The notes: generated from the letters alone by a model not told the origin. A stretch of DNA of 64,000 nucleotides from an uncultured Crocinitomix sp. (GCA_905478225.1 CAJQHR010000003.1:56360-120359); one strand, 5' to 3'; numbered from the stretch's first letter, positions 16,146 through 25,372 are shown. A program made the numbers and translations.

Positions 16146-17341
16146 TTCCCTATGGGAAGATCTCGAACTTTTACGTCTTCCTTGTACAGGGCTTTTTCAA
16201 CTTCAATACCTTGTTCGTTATAGGCCGTTCCAATTCCTTCTCTTTTACCATCAATATAATTCAGCTTTACTTTTAAATTTTTCGAGGCGTAATAATAGAG
16301 CCATGCACCATTTTTTTGCCCTTGAACGTATTCGCCCGTGTGAGACAATGTCCCATCCGCTAAGAAAAAATACCAGATGCCATTTTCTTTGCCGTTATGA
16401 TAGCTTCCGCTTTGTTTTATGGTGTCATTTGGATAGTAAACGGTCCAAACAGAATCGTACGCGTCATTTTTGTAGAGGCCTTCGTGATAGATATTACCGG
16501 TTGGGTAAAACGTAGTCCATTGCCCTTGTTTCATGCCGTCTATATAATTTCCCTGAGTAAATATTATTGAGCTGTCTGAATTAAAATATTCCAAATAAGG
16601 CCCCCTAATTGTGTCTTTTTCAAAAACATATTGATTCATTACAATTCCCGAAGGATAAAACCCTGTAAAATTGCCATGTAGTTTTCCGTTCTGATAAAAG
16701 CATATTTTTTGAAGCGTATCAGCATGCTCCTTGTGAAAGCCTCTAAACTCGCCGGTATATAGTCCATTTTTCTTTACTCCTCTTTCTTGAATATTCCCAT
16801 TTTCGAAATATTTTTCGCAGGAACCATTTTCAACACCCCTTTTCAATGTAGATATTGAGCGAATCGTACCGTTTTCATAATAACCTTTTGAAATCCCATT
16901 AGGTAACCCGTAGGCATACATGGTGTTTTCAATTAAATGTCCATTTTCATTATAGATAAGTATATTTCCATGCAGATAGTCATTTTTGTATAAAGCAATT
17001 TGGTTCAATGCTCCAGAGGGATAATAACTTTTTATTTCTCCTTCTAGCAAATTATTTACAAAAAATAAATCCTGCTTTAGCTGTCCATTTGGATGGTTGT
17101 CTACCCATTTTCCAGTTAGTTGATTGTTTGTGAATTGACCTTCTTGCCATAGTTTACCATTCTCATGGTAAATTTGGTACAATCCGTTTTTAATGGTGTC
17201 CTTTTCGACAATGATATAGGTGTATATTTCACGCGACTTTGTTTGTTCAGCGTCCCAATAAGTCTGGACTTGTGCCTGGGCAAATGAATTATTAGTACAC
17301 AATAATAAACCCAATGAAAAGGAAAAAATAAGATGTTTCAT
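16142..17341 (-). CDS. Exported YwqK/MORN-like repeat protein
   Basis: A 399-residue protein with a signal peptide (ends NSFAQ). Almost the whole mature part is a tandem array of ~23-residue repeats of the type YY-NG-L---G-Y--G---G-W--Y, the YwqK antitoxin-like, MORN-like pattern. I count roughly 13-14 units. There is no catalytic motif. The ATG overlaps the stop of the PapD-like chaperone gene (TAATG), so the two are probably translationally coupled. That places it in the pilus-like cluster. In other Bacteroidota such arrays occur in many contexts, so a specific role cannot be assigned. Confidence 0.8.
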   Translation of the reverse strand: MKHLIFSFSLGLLLCTNNSFAQAQVQTYWDAEQTKSREIYTYIIVEKDTIKNGLYQIYHENGKLWQEGQFTNNQLTGKWVDNHPNGQLKQDLFFVNNLLEGEIKSYYPSGALNQIALYKNDYLHGNILIYNENGHLIENTMYAYGLPNGISKGYYENGTIRSISTLKRGVENGSCEKYFENGNIQERGVKKNGLYTGEFRGFHKEHADTLQKICFYQNGKLHGNFTGFYPSGIVMNQYVFEKDTIRGPYLEYFNSDSSIIFTQGNYIDGMKQGQWTTFYPTGNIYHEGLYKNDAYDSVWTVYYPNDTIKQSGSYHNGKENGIWYFFLADGTLSHTGEYVQGQKNGAWLYYYASKNLKVKLNYIDGKREGIGTAYNEQGIEVEKALYKEDVKVRDLPIGN

Positions 17342-18138
17342 TAAAGTTCAATAATGATTTGGGTACCTTCTAAATTTGTTCCATGTCCATAATCAAGTAT
17401 AGCTGCTAATGCATGTTCTCCAGAACCACTTATATTTTTCGGGAGTGATAACGTAAAGATTCGTTTTTCACCAGGATAGAGACGTTGCATTGTGCTTTTA
17501 AATTTTTGTTCTTGTGCAGTTTCAAGATTTGCCAATGCTAATTGTACTTTAGCTTCAATAATTTTATCTCCAGTATTTACTATTTCAACGTTAAATGTTC
17601 GTGCGGTATCAGCGGGTGTTGTAGTTTCCACCAAGTTACTGATTGTACCCTTGTAATTACTATTTATTGTAGGAGACTGATTCACTAAGATTACTATACG
17701 TGGCACAACCTTGACTCCTGTTGCAAGCTGCTTGTCAATAGGGTCTTCATCTTGTTCTGTTGCTGCCTGAACATATATCATACCCCATTTAGATGAAGTG
17801 CCATCTTTAGGAACGGTCATTATTACCGTGATTTCTCGTTCTTCATTTGGATTTAATTCAACGAATGAAGGGCTAACAGTAATCCAATTGGCACATGATC
17901 GTCTTGATTCGCCAGCAGGCATTCGCATTTTTCTCCCCGTACTGTCAATTTCAAAATCGCCTAAATTAAAGGTATACGCCTGTTTAATATTTGCATGGTT
18001 TCTAATCGTTACAACTGTTTGTTGAATCTCTCCAGGATTAGCATTGAAATTTAGCACGACAGGTGCAACTTCAAAATCTTGAGCTTGCAAAAAACCAGTT
18101 AAAAGAAGAGATGTAAAAAGTGTAAATATATGTTTCAT
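17341..18138 (-). CDS. PapD-like periplasmic chaperone
   Basis: A 265-residue exported protein with a signal peptide (ends FLQAQ) and two beta-sandwich regions. The first (~20-140) has the layout of pilus chaperones: a V-P-V-L-F opening strand, VTIRNHAN, a conserved proline region (ELNPNEEREITVIM) and WGMIYVQA. It ends in VKVVPRIVILV, where a basic residue sits as in the subunit-binding strand of PapD-type chaperones. The second domain spans ~145-265. DUF916-like proteins of Gram-positive WxL systems look similar. It faces, across a 361-base promoter region, two small secreted proteins and a barrel protein, so I infer it guards their folding. Confidence 0.65.
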   Translation of the reverse strand: MKHIFTLFTSLLLTGFLQAQDFEVAPVVLNFNANPGEIQQTVVTIRNHANIKQAYTFNLGDFEIDSTGRKMRMPAGESRRSCANWITVSPSFVELNPNEEREITVIMTVPKDGTSSKWGMIYVQAATEQDEDPIDKQLATGVKVVPRIVILVNQSPTINSNYKGTISNLVETTTPADTARTFNVEIVNTGDKIIEAKVQLALANLETAQEQKFKSTMQRLYPGEKRIFTLSLPKNISGSGEHALAAILDYGHGTNLEGTQIIIEL

Positions 18139-18175
18139 AGTTTGAAAGACTTCGTTTGTTGTATGTTTCGTTTAT

Positions 18176-18183
18176 CAAATTTA
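18176..18183 (-). promoter_or_regulatory. Promoter -7 element for the chaperone operon
   Basis: The minus strand reads TAAATTTG, an exact consensus match, 37 bases upstream of the chaperone ATG. Confidence 0.5.
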
Positions 18184-18409
18184 AGCAATTCGCATGACAT
18201 CTATCCGTATTAACGTGGTGTTTTGTCCCAACGTTTTTTTTCTTTTGGAAATCCGCTTGTGACTTTGGGAAGTTTTGAATACCAGAAGTGTCTTCACTAT
18301 CTTTAATTTAGCTTCAACCAATGCTTAATTCATGAACACGATTTAAAGCACTCGAATTTGATGCCATTAATAAATTGGTGGGATGAAATACGGTGTACGT
18401 CGAAAAAAG

Positions 18410-18442
18410 GCAATTATCATATAATTTTTTTAAGATAATTGC
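18410..18442. promoter_or_regulatory. Inverted repeat, likely operator
   Basis: GCAATTATC (18410-18418) and GATAATTGC (18434-18442) are perfect 9-bp arms with a 15-base AT spacer. The right arm lies 11 bases before the -7 element of the pilin operon, and the spacer covers the -33 area. A dimeric regulator bound here would control the promoter. It lies upstream of the expected transcript start, so an RNA role is unlikely. Confidence 0.5.
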
Positions 18443-18453
18443 TTAAATTGGTC

Positions 18454-18461
18454 TAACTTTG
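18454..18461 (+). promoter_or_regulatory. Promoter -7 element for the pilin operon
   Basis: TAACTTTG, an exact TAnnTTTG match, 38 bases before the first pilin-like gene. Confidence 0.55.
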
Positions 18462-18499
18462 AGAGAAGGGTAACATATTTAATAATAAAATCGAAATTT

Positions 18500-19168
18500 A
18501 TGAAAAAATTATTTTTTTTAGTAGGAGCTTTCATGCTCTTTGGGACTATTGCTAATGCTCAGGCCGTGCGTGATAGAAATGTTATCCCGCTGGCTGTAAA
18601 TCTAAATCAAGTGCTACGAATGTCTATTACAGATGGTGGTAATATAGAATTTACATTCAATAGTATAGATGATTATCGTTTTGGTTTATCAGGAGACGCC
18701 GGAACATCAGGATCAGCGAATCCAACATCGTCGGATCCTATGTATGTATCTAACTTTATAATTGCATCATCTACGAGATGGGAATTGAGTTATGGATCAG
18801 AAGAAGCAACTTTTATCGGGACCGATAATCCTGCGAATACACTTGAGCTGAATAATGTTGGATTCTCTCTTGTTTCTAACGGAATTCATGTTTTTGGTAC
18901 TGAGATTACTTCAGCGCCAACTGTTAATGGGACTGAGATTTCAGCTCTTGAGCCGTTTCCAGTTATCTTAATTGTAGATAATGGTGATCCATTGTCAAGT
19001 GCAGGAGATATATTAGATAATGACTTTACAATTATTTGGAGAGCTGGAACTGCAGAAGTAGGACTTGCACCTGCAACAATGAATACTGTTGTATTGTTAG
19101 AGCAAAGTCCAAGTCCAACTCCGGACAGGTATGTAACAAACGTATTATTTGAACTTGCTGCATTATAA
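18500..19168 (+). CDS. Secreted pilin-like protein 1
   Basis: A 222-residue protein with a signal peptide (MKKLFFLVGAFMLFGTIANA). The mature ~200 residues are beta-rich, with very few charged residues and no cysteines. The last strand, DRYVTNVLFELAAL, has the alternating hydrophobic pattern seen at the end of chaperone-usher pilins (G-x-Y-x-x-x-V-x-x-x-L). W--SYGSE and an N-terminal segment IEFTFNSIDDY are shared in outline with the next protein (IEFNFNTLDNY), so the two are paralogues. There is no T9SS domain. A strong RNA hairpin follows. It is probably a major surface subunit. The pilin assignment is inference. Confidence 0.6.
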   Translation: MKKLFFLVGAFMLFGTIANAQAVRDRNVIPLAVNLNQVLRMSITDGGNIEFTFNSIDDYRFGLSGDAGTSGSANPTSSDPMYVSNFIIASSTRWELSYGSEEATFIGTDNPANTLELNNVGFSLVSNGIHVFGTEITSAPTVNGTEISALEPFPVILIVDNGDPLSSAGDILDNDFTIIWRAGTAEVGLAPATMNTVVLLEQSPSPTPDRYVTNVLFELAAL

Positions 19169-19191
19169 TTAATTATATAATTGAAGCCAAT

Positions 19192-19226
19192 CAAAATAAC
19201 TGGTGTTTCATACACTAGTTATTTTG
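19192..19226 (+). promoter_or_regulatory. Intercistronic 14-bp hairpin after pilin-like gene 1
   Basis: 19192-19205 pairs with 19213-19226: 13 Watson-Crick pairs and one G-T wobble, with a 7-base loop. No long T-run follows. It may be a partial terminator or an mRNA-stabilising stem that raises the amount of the first subunit over the downstream barrel. Confidence 0.75.
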
Positions 19227-19278
19227 TGATTTATTAATTAGGAGGATATCAAGAAATTTTCATTTCAAGCGTATTCAA

Positions 19279-19815
19279 ATGACTAGATTAACTTTACTTT
19301 TTATATTCATATTATCTAATATTATAGGAGTTGCACAGGACAATGTTGCGCGATTAACTGTTTTAATAGGATCACATATTGAGTTTAATTTTAACACGCT
19401 AGACAATTATAATAATGGTATTAGAATTGAAGATGGAACAACAATCGGAATAACAATGTCCGAGATTTCTCCAGCAATCTTAACAGGTTGGCATATTGAT
19501 GTGCAAACATTTATGGGTGAAGTAACCATTAATGGTTCAGGTGGAAATACTTTACCGTTAAACGCTATTCAGATCGAAGCAACTGATGCGAACGGTAATC
19601 TAGCAACAGCTACATTTACTGGTTTACAGGACTTATCTGTTGCACCTGGAGTTTTGTTGATGTCCACTATCGATTCTGCGCATTTACCTGCAGATGCTAA
19701 TACGCATCAAATTGATTTAACCTATGAATGTGGAATCGCAAATGGTAGTTTACTCGGTCAAGTGGCCGATTATTATACCGTAAATGTTGAAATCATATTG
19801 ATACCCGATTTTTAA
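19279..19815 (+). CDS. Secreted pilin-like protein 2
   Basis: A 178-residue protein with a signal peptide (ends IIGVAQ). It is a shorter relative of pilin-like protein 1: IEFNFNTLDNYNNGI near the start, GWHIDVQTF with a conserved-looking tryptophan, and a C-terminal strand DYYTVNVEIILIP of alternating hydrophobic residues. Near-absence of charge and many Thr, Asn and Gly fit an extracellular beta-sandwich. A short stem-loop (CCGATT/AATCGG, 19805-19819) covers the stop codon. It could be a minor or tip subunit. I know of no closer family assignment that can be made by eye. Confidence 0.6.
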   Translation: MTRLTLLFIFILSNIIGVAQDNVARLTVLIGSHIEFNFNTLDNYNNGIRIEDGTTIGITMSEISPAILTGWHIDVQTFMGEVTINGSGGNTLPLNAIQIEATDANGNLATATFTGLQDLSVAPGVLLMSTIDSAHLPADANTHQIDLTYECGIANGSLLGQVADYYTVNVEIILIPDF

Positions 19816-19837
19816 TCGGATCTAAAAACCACTAATT

Positions 19838-22800
19838 TTGAAAGCTGGTCGAATTGTAATTTTCTTGATATTATTTGTGGATTTAGCAGGGTGGACTCAG
19901 GATGTTGATACGTTGGCTGTACTTGAACCGTTAGAGACTGTTTTGAATACAACAAGTGAAATCATTGATGATATGATTTTGTCTGATTCACTTGAGCAGC
20001 AAAAAATTCAAATCACTTTCGTTAAAAAGAAAGTAGAGTATGGACCTGATTCAACTTATTTTAATGTTTGCAAAGTCACAAACAAAACTTCAGAAACTGT
20101 AGAGGGAGAATTTAGAGTAAGGATCCCAATAGGCTGGGGTTTAATTGGTGATCCATCTAAAATTATTCAACTCAAGCCAGGAGAAACAAAAATTTTCCCA
20201 GTAAGATTGACTATTTCGTCAGAAGCGGTAGGTGGAGTCGCTTATACAGTAGATGCATCTATATCATCAAATGAAGGGATATATTCTGGTGCGACATATA
20301 TTAAAATACCATTGACAAGTGAATGGGAGATGTATGTTGACAGGCATACAATTTACTTCAATGAGTATTTTGATGAGCAAGAATTTAATGTTACGATAAA
20401 GAATAAGGGGAACGCCGAGGAATTGGTGAAACTTGATTTTACAATTGGAAAATTATTAGAAATTGAAGGCCAAAAAGAGGAAGAAGTGTACGTTTTGGTA
20501 CCAGCTTACACAGATACAATACTAACCTATAAGGTAAAGCGCAGTTCGTTGAATGAGGATGAGGTTTACTCTTATAAGCAAATTTGGAATGAATCATTGA
20601 TTGGTGTTACCGCACAGTCAGGTCTAGGAGAAAGATATGGAGAGTCTATTCATTTCACAGACCTTGATAATCAATATATACATCAGCGGCAAGAAACCGC
20701 TTCACCGCTAAATTTAGACCTTTCTGTTTATAATCTTTTGTCAACCGTTCAGCCAAGAGTAAATGCGTCACTTTTTGGTGAAATTCAGTTCAGAGGTGAT
20801 CATGATTTAGGTTATATTTTTCAAGCAAGAAATTTATTTTATGCTTCTTATGGGTTTGAAAATTATTTTCAGGCCGCAAATAATTTAACTTTTAACGTTA
20901 ATTATCAATGGCGTGATAAAATTCGTGCTCAGCTTGGTGAAATTAATAATTACTCCATGCATTCTTTAAGAGGTTGGGGAGTAAAAGGGTCCTACAATTT
21001 TGACAAAAACACTAAAATAAGCGCGTCATATATAACTGGCAAGTATTATCCAATGTGGGGAACCAATTTACGCTTTGATTCAAGATTTAAAAAAATCGGG
21101 TTTCATGTTGGAGCGACATATGAGGAAAACGGATATCTGTTTTATGATGCTATTTCACCAGAATTAGGAATTAGCTTTCCGGTTGCGAAAAACCATCTTT
21201 TTCGTTTTGTGGCAATGGGAACTCAGTCCGTGTATGATCAAAATCAAGGAGTTGGCTCCCCCTTGGATACGACAGTTCTTGGCTTTTCCTACACGGCCAG
21301 TTATACAGGGATGGTTAAGAAATTTCGTTTTGGTGTAAATACAAGAAATGATCAATTTAATTATTTACGAGTACGTCCTGGACACCGAGTAACTGGTTAT
21401 GTGCGGTATATGATTAATGATAAAAGTCGAATAAATGGGACTGCGCAATTTAATTCAATTGAAGCTTCAAAACTACTGTTTAATTCCTATTATAATGGTT
21501 CGTATAACGGGCAGCAAATCTATCGTTTGTCATACAGTAACCGTGTAACAAATAAAATCTCTTTTGAAACAGGTCCTACGGGTAGAATATTGAACCGTTT
21601 TCAAATAGATACGAACGCCGTTGTTATATCCGATTTTACAAATTATTTTGTTGGTGTATATACATTAACTAGAATTCGATTTGATCAATTCAAAATGTTA
21701 ACACCAACCCTATCCGCTGGCGCGACATCTTTTAGAGACCATTTAGCAGATGCGGATACTTTGTCAACTATGCCCACAGTTAATTTGGGAATTAGTTATA
21801 CTGCGCGTTCCTGGGGGGCAAGTGCAAACTATATTTATGGACCCAATTTTTTCTTGACCCAAGGCTTTTTTGATTATGATATAACTAGTTTTGAAACAAT
21901 TCATTTTAGAGGACATTTTGCACGGTTTATGAATAAGCGTAAAATTAAATTTACAGCTTATGGTAATTATTACTTGAGATTGCCAACAAATCGTCAAAAT
22001 TTTGCGGTTAGTGCCCGTTTTGACTTTTATTTGCCAAAGGGTTGGTCGGCCTATGTAACGGGTAACTTATTTACAAATAGTATCGATAATGAGCTTAATG
22101 GAGTGGTCGCGCATAGAAATTTTAGTCTCAATTTTGGTCTAAGAAAATCTATTGACATTGCACAGCCAAGAGTTAAATATCATAATATGAAATTGATTTG
22201 TTTTAGTGATTTGAATGGTGATGGTATAAGAGATGATAATGAGCCTTTGCTTTCAAATATTAAGATAAAAATATCTAAGAACCTTGATTTAGCTGGTCCT
22301 AATCAAGCTCGATTTGGGGAGCAAGAATTAGTAACGGATCCGAATGGTGAATTGGAAGTTGTTGATTTACCAGAAGGAAATTATTTGTTGGACTTTAAAA
22401 CACTCGAAAATTTAGGGACTTTGTACAATAAAAATGGAAACACGCAAGATTTATTAATTTCAGAAAACACCACTTTATACATTCCTTATGTTGAAAGTTA
22501 TCGTGTAAAAGGACGGGTAGTTTTAAAAAGAGATGAATATAGTTCGCTTGGGCTCATTAATGCAAATGGTATACGTGTTATGGCTATTGGTCTTAATGGA
22601 GATGTCTATTCAGCTTTAACAGATAGTGAAGGGCATTATTCAATAGATATTCCTCAAGGTGGTGCTTATACCATTAAAGTGAATAATATATTTGGAGAAG
22701 AATTTGAAATTGATAAAGAAGAATTTATAATTCATTTTAACGGTTTTACTTCCTTTAACGTTGATTTTACCTTCTTTGAGAGTAAACGAAAAATGAATTT

Positions 22801-22852
22801 CAAAGGAGAAAATTTATTTGAATTTAGAGCTCTGAATGAGTCTGGTGAATAG
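19838..22852 (+). CDS. Usher-like outer-membrane beta-barrel protein
   Basis: A 1004-residue protein starting at TTG. No ATG gives a signal peptide, and this start yields one (ends AGWTQD). Residues ~50-270 form two Ig-like domains (VCKVTNKTSETVEGEFRV, QEFNVTIKNKGNAEE). Residues ~285-780 form a long series of amphipathic beta strands rich in Tyr, Phe, Asn and Arg, as in a large barrel. Residues ~785-1000 hold an SdrD-like linker (FSDLNGDGIRDDNEP) and a carboxypeptidase-regulatory-like domain. The order Ig-barrel-Ig recalls a fimbrial usher, but the classical usher N-domain is not recognised. It is the last gene of the pilin-like operon and 23 bases behind subunit 2. Confidence 0.65.
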   Translation: MKAGRIVIFLILFVDLAGWTQDVDTLAVLEPLETVLNTTSEIIDDMILSDSLEQQKIQITFVKKKVEYGPDSTYFNVCKVTNKTSETVEGEFRVRIPIGWGLIGDPSKIIQLKPGETKIFPVRLTISSEAVGGVAYTVDASISSNEGIYSGATYIKIPLTSEWEMYVDRHTIYFNEYFDEQEFNVTIKNKGNAEELVKLDFTIGKLLEIEGQKEEEVYVLVPAYTDTILTYKVKRSSLNEDEVYSYKQIWNESLIGVTAQSGLGERYGESIHFTDLDNQYIHQRQETASPLNLDLSVYNLLSTVQPRVNASLFGEIQFRGDHDLGYIFQARNLFYASYGFENYFQAANNLTFNVNYQWRDKIRAQLGEINNYSMHSLRGWGVKGSYNFDKNTKISASYITGKYYPMWGTNLRFDSRFKKIGFHVGATYEENGYLFYDAISPELGISFPVAKNHLFRFVAMGTQSVYDQNQGVGSPLDTTVLGFSYTASYTGMVKKFRFGVNTRNDQFNYLRVRPGHRVTGYVRYMINDKSRINGTAQFNSIEASKLLFNSYYNGSYNGQQIYRLSYSNRVTNKISFETGPTGRILNRFQIDTNAVVISDFTNYFVGVYTLTRIRFDQFKMLTPTLSAGATSFRDHLADADTLSTMPTVNLGISYTARSWGASANYIYGPNFFLTQGFFDYDITSFETIHFRGHFARFMNKRKIKFTAYGNYYLRLPTNRQNFAVSARFDFYLPKGWSAYVTGNLFTNSIDNELNGVVAHRNFSLNFGLRKSIDIAQPRVKYHNMKLICFSDLNGDGIRDDNEPLLSNIKIKISKNLDLAGPNQARFGEQELVTDPNGELEVVDLPEGNYLLDFKTLENLGTLYNKNGNTQDLLISENTTLYIPYVESYRVKGRVVLKRDEYSSLGLINANGIRVMAIGLNGDVYSALTDSEGHYSIDIPQGGAYTIKVNNIFGEEFEIDKEEFIIHFNGFTSFNVDFTFFESKRKMNFKGENLFEFRALNESGE

Positions 22853-22957
22853 GGAGATTCAGAATGAATAGCAATTTAGCGTTTCCTCAACTTTGAATAA
22901 TCAAATCACTATTTTATTTTCTATTACCTAACTTATGTATTAAGGAGCAATTATTAA

Positions 22958-22965
22958 TATCTTTG
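22958..22965 (+). promoter_or_regulatory. Promoter -7 element for the DUF4293 gene
   Basis: TATCTTTG, exact consensus, 27 bases before the ATG chosen for the DUF4293 gene. Confidence 0.45.
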
Positions 22966-22992
22966 ACGTTATTATACGAAAAAGTAATATTT

Positions 22993-23493
22993 ATGATTCA
23001 GAGAGCACAAACAATATATCTCGTCTTGGCATTTGCCTGTATGGTTTTATTATTGTTTTTCCCTATTTTTTCAATAGAGGTCAATGCGTTAGAAGGTGAT
23101 CTTACAATAGATGCCGTTTTTGGGAAAGATGGAGATGTTGGCGCTGGTTTAACTGAGGGTCTATTCCCAATGTCTTATATTTTTATTGGACTTGCTTTAT
23201 TGACATTTGCTAGCATCCTTTTATTTAAGAGAAGACCACGCCAATTATTGCTTACACGCTTGAATTTTATTCTTCATTTATTGTTGGTTATTGCCATCTA
23301 TAGTTTCTATTATTTCGGATCTTCTTTGGTCGAATCAGGAATTACAATTCCGGATGGTGGAACAGTTGAAGTCGCATTTTTTATGGAGTTAGGGTTCTTT
23401 TTCTTAATTCCAACCATTGCCTTTTTATTTTTAGCCATTCGCGGAATCAAACGGGATGAGAACTTAGTAAATTCCTTGGATCGGATCCGTTAA
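22993..23493 (+). CDS. DUF4293 family membrane protein
   Basis: A 166-residue protein with four hydrophobic segments, beginning MIQRAQTIYLVLAF, the usual opening of DUF4293. This Bacteroidota family is often near rho or ABC-F genes. An in-frame start at 22963 would add ten residues but overlaps the promoter element, so I prefer 22993. Its stop is one base before the ABC-F ATG, so the two are co-transcribed. The function is unknown. Confidence 0.88.
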   Translation: MIQRAQTIYLVLAFACMVLLLFFPIFSIEVNALEGDLTIDAVFGKDGDVGAGLTEGLFPMSYIFIGLALLTFASILLFKRRPRQLLLTRLNFILHLLLVIAIYSFYYFGSSLVESGITIPDGGTVEVAFFMELGFFFLIPTIAFLFLAIRGIKRDENLVNSLDRIR

Positions 23494-23494
23494 T

Positions 23495-25372
23495 ATGAAT
23501 TATTTATCAGTAGAGAATCTTACCAAATCATTTGGTGAACGCGTCCTTTTTGAAGACCTAACATTTGGGATCGATAAAGGCGAAAAAGTAGCGGTAGTTG
23601 CTAAAAACGGAAACGGAAAATCAACACTTTTAAAAATAATTTGTGGTGACGGTACTGAAGATATTGGTCGTATTGTTTATCGGAAAGATATCCGATTAGA
23701 TTATTTGGAGCAAGCCGAAAATTTTGATCCAGAAAAATTCATCTTTGATGAAGTATTGGCCACAGAAACTGTCGAGAATCAAGCAATTCGTGCCTACGAA
23801 AACGCGATTCAAAATCCCGAAGATACGGAGGCGTATAAAAATGCTTTTGAGCAAATGAACGCCACCAATGCATGGGATTATGATGTGAAAGTGAACACCA
23901 TTCTATCCCAACTCAAAATTGAGGATAAAATGGCGGCCATTGGAACACTTTCGGGTGGACAAAAAAAACGAGTAGCTTTAGCTAAAATCCTAATCAACGA
24001 ACCTGATTTAATGATTTTGGATGAGCCTACCAACCATCTAGATTTAGATATGATTGAGTGGTTAGAGACCTATCTCTCCAAATCAAAGTCAGCAATAATA
24101 ATGGTGACACACGACCGCTATTTTTTAGAGGTAGTCTGCACAGCAATTATCGAATTAGAAGACCAACAGATTTATAAATACAACGGTAATTTTTCTTATT
24201 ATTTAGAGAAAAAAGCAGAACGCCAAGAAATTTTGCAAGCCACAATAGGTAAAGCGAAAAACCTAATGCGTACCGAGTTGGATTGGATTAGAAGACAACC
24301 CAAAGCAAGAGGAACCAAACAAAAAGCGAGAGTTGACGCTTTTGATGGATTAAAAGATACGGCAACTCAGCGTGTACAAAAAGACGAATTAGAGATTCGG
24401 ATTCAAATGAATCGCCTCGGATCTAAAATTGTTGAGCTGCATAAATTGGGCAAATCATTTGGCGATAAAAAAATCATTAACCACCTCAATTACGGATTCA
24501 AAAGAGGTGAGAAAATGGGAATCGTCGGAGCTAACGGTACTGGTAAATCAACCTTTTTGAACATGTTGGTTGGGACTGAACAACCTACAAAAGGAAAAAT
24601 CAGTGTTGGCGAAACGGTTGTTATGGGTTATTACCATCAAAGTGGAGCTAATTTTAAATCGGGTAAAAAAATGCTCGAAGTCATTACAGATATTGCAGAA
24701 TTTATTCCTTTGGAAAAAGGGAAAAGAATGTCAGCAGCTCAGTTTCTCGAAAAGTTCTTGTTTCCTCGATCCATGCATTATACAGATGTGGACAAATTAA
24801 GTGGAGGTGAGAAAAAACGGTTGTATTTAATGACTATCTTGATGAAGAATCCGAATTTTCTGATTTTGGATGAGCCTACAAATGATTTGGATATTTTTAT
24901 TCTTGGAGTGCTTGAAGATTATTTGGCACAATTTGAAGGATGCTTAATAATTGTTTCTCACGATCGTTATTTTTTGGATAAGCTGGTTGACCATACGCTC
25001 TATTTTAGAGGTGAGGGTGAGGTAAAAGATATCATTGGAAATTACACCGCTTATCGCGAGTATTTGAAGCTTGAAACGAGTGAAGCGCGCAAGCAAGAAA
25101 AAGCGAAAAAGGATAAGGCAAAAGTAGTGGTTGAGGAAGTTAAACCTGATAAAAAGAAGGTGAAATTGTCCTATAAAGAACAAGTGGAGTTTGATGGTTT
25201 AGAAGATCTGATTGAGAAATTGTCAAGCGAATTAGAAACTGTTACAACCGAATTAAATAGCGGTAGCTTAAGCGGACAAGAGGCAGGAACGAAAGCAACA
25301 CGCCTGAATGAAATTGGCCGCGAAATTCAGGAAAAAGAAGCGCGTTGGTTGGAACTTGCGGAGTACGCCTAG
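23495..25372 (+). CDS. uup: ABC-F ATPase, Uup type
   Basis: A 625-residue soluble protein with two ATP-binding cassettes and no membrane part. Cassette 1: Walker A KNGNGKST near residue 40, signature LSGGQKKR, Walker B LMILDEPTNHLD. Cassette 2: GANGTGKST near 350, LSGGEKKR, FLILDEPTNDLD. The C-terminal ~90 residues are a Lys/Glu-rich coiled coil (the Uup C-terminal domain). ABC-F proteins act on the ribosome or on branched nucleic acids. Uup types in particular have been tied to ribosome function and to precise excision of transposons. The substrate cannot be told from sequence. Confidence 0.9.
   Translation: MNYLSVENLTKSFGERVLFEDLTFGIDKGEKVAVVAKNGNGKSTLLKIICGDGTEDIGRIVYRKDIRLDYLEQAENFDPEKFIFDEVLATETVENQAIRAYENAIQNPEDTEAYKNAFEQMNATNAWDYDVKVNTILSQLKIEDKMAAIGTLSGGQKKRVALAKILINEPDLMILDEPTNHLDLDMIEWLETYLSKSKSAIIMVTHDRYFLEVVCTAIIELEDQQIYKYNGNFSYYLEKKAERQEILQATIGKAKNLMRTELDWIRRQPKARGTKQKARVDAFDGLKDTATQRVQKDELEIRIQMNRLGSKIVELHKLGKSFGDKKIINHLNYGFKRGEKMGIVGANGTGKSTFLNMLVGTEQPTKGKISVGETVVMGYYHQSGANFKSGKKMLEVITDIAEFIPLEKGKRMSAAQFLEKFLFPRSMHYTDVDKLSGGEKKRLYLMTILMKNPNFLILDEPTNDLDIFILGVLEDYLAQFEGCLIIVSHDRYFLDKLVDHTLYFRGEGEVKDIIGNYTAYREYLKLETSEARKQEKAKKDKAKVVVEEVKPDKKKVKLSYKEQVEFDGLEDLIEKLSSELETVTTELNSGSLSGQEAGTKATRLNEIGREIQEKEARWLELAEYA

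Larger units (their letters stand above)
18139..18499. other. Divergent control region of the pilus-like cluster
   Basis: No gene is seen. It holds a -7 element for each side (18176-18183 minus, 18454-18461 plus) and a 9-bp inverted repeat at 18410-18442. The middle, 18190-18400, has no recognisable feature. Confidence 0.6.

Noticed and set aside
19833..19840. TAATTTTG as a promoter for the usher-like gene
   Set aside because: It overlaps the TTG start codon itself, so it could not yield a transcript that includes that start. Chance match.
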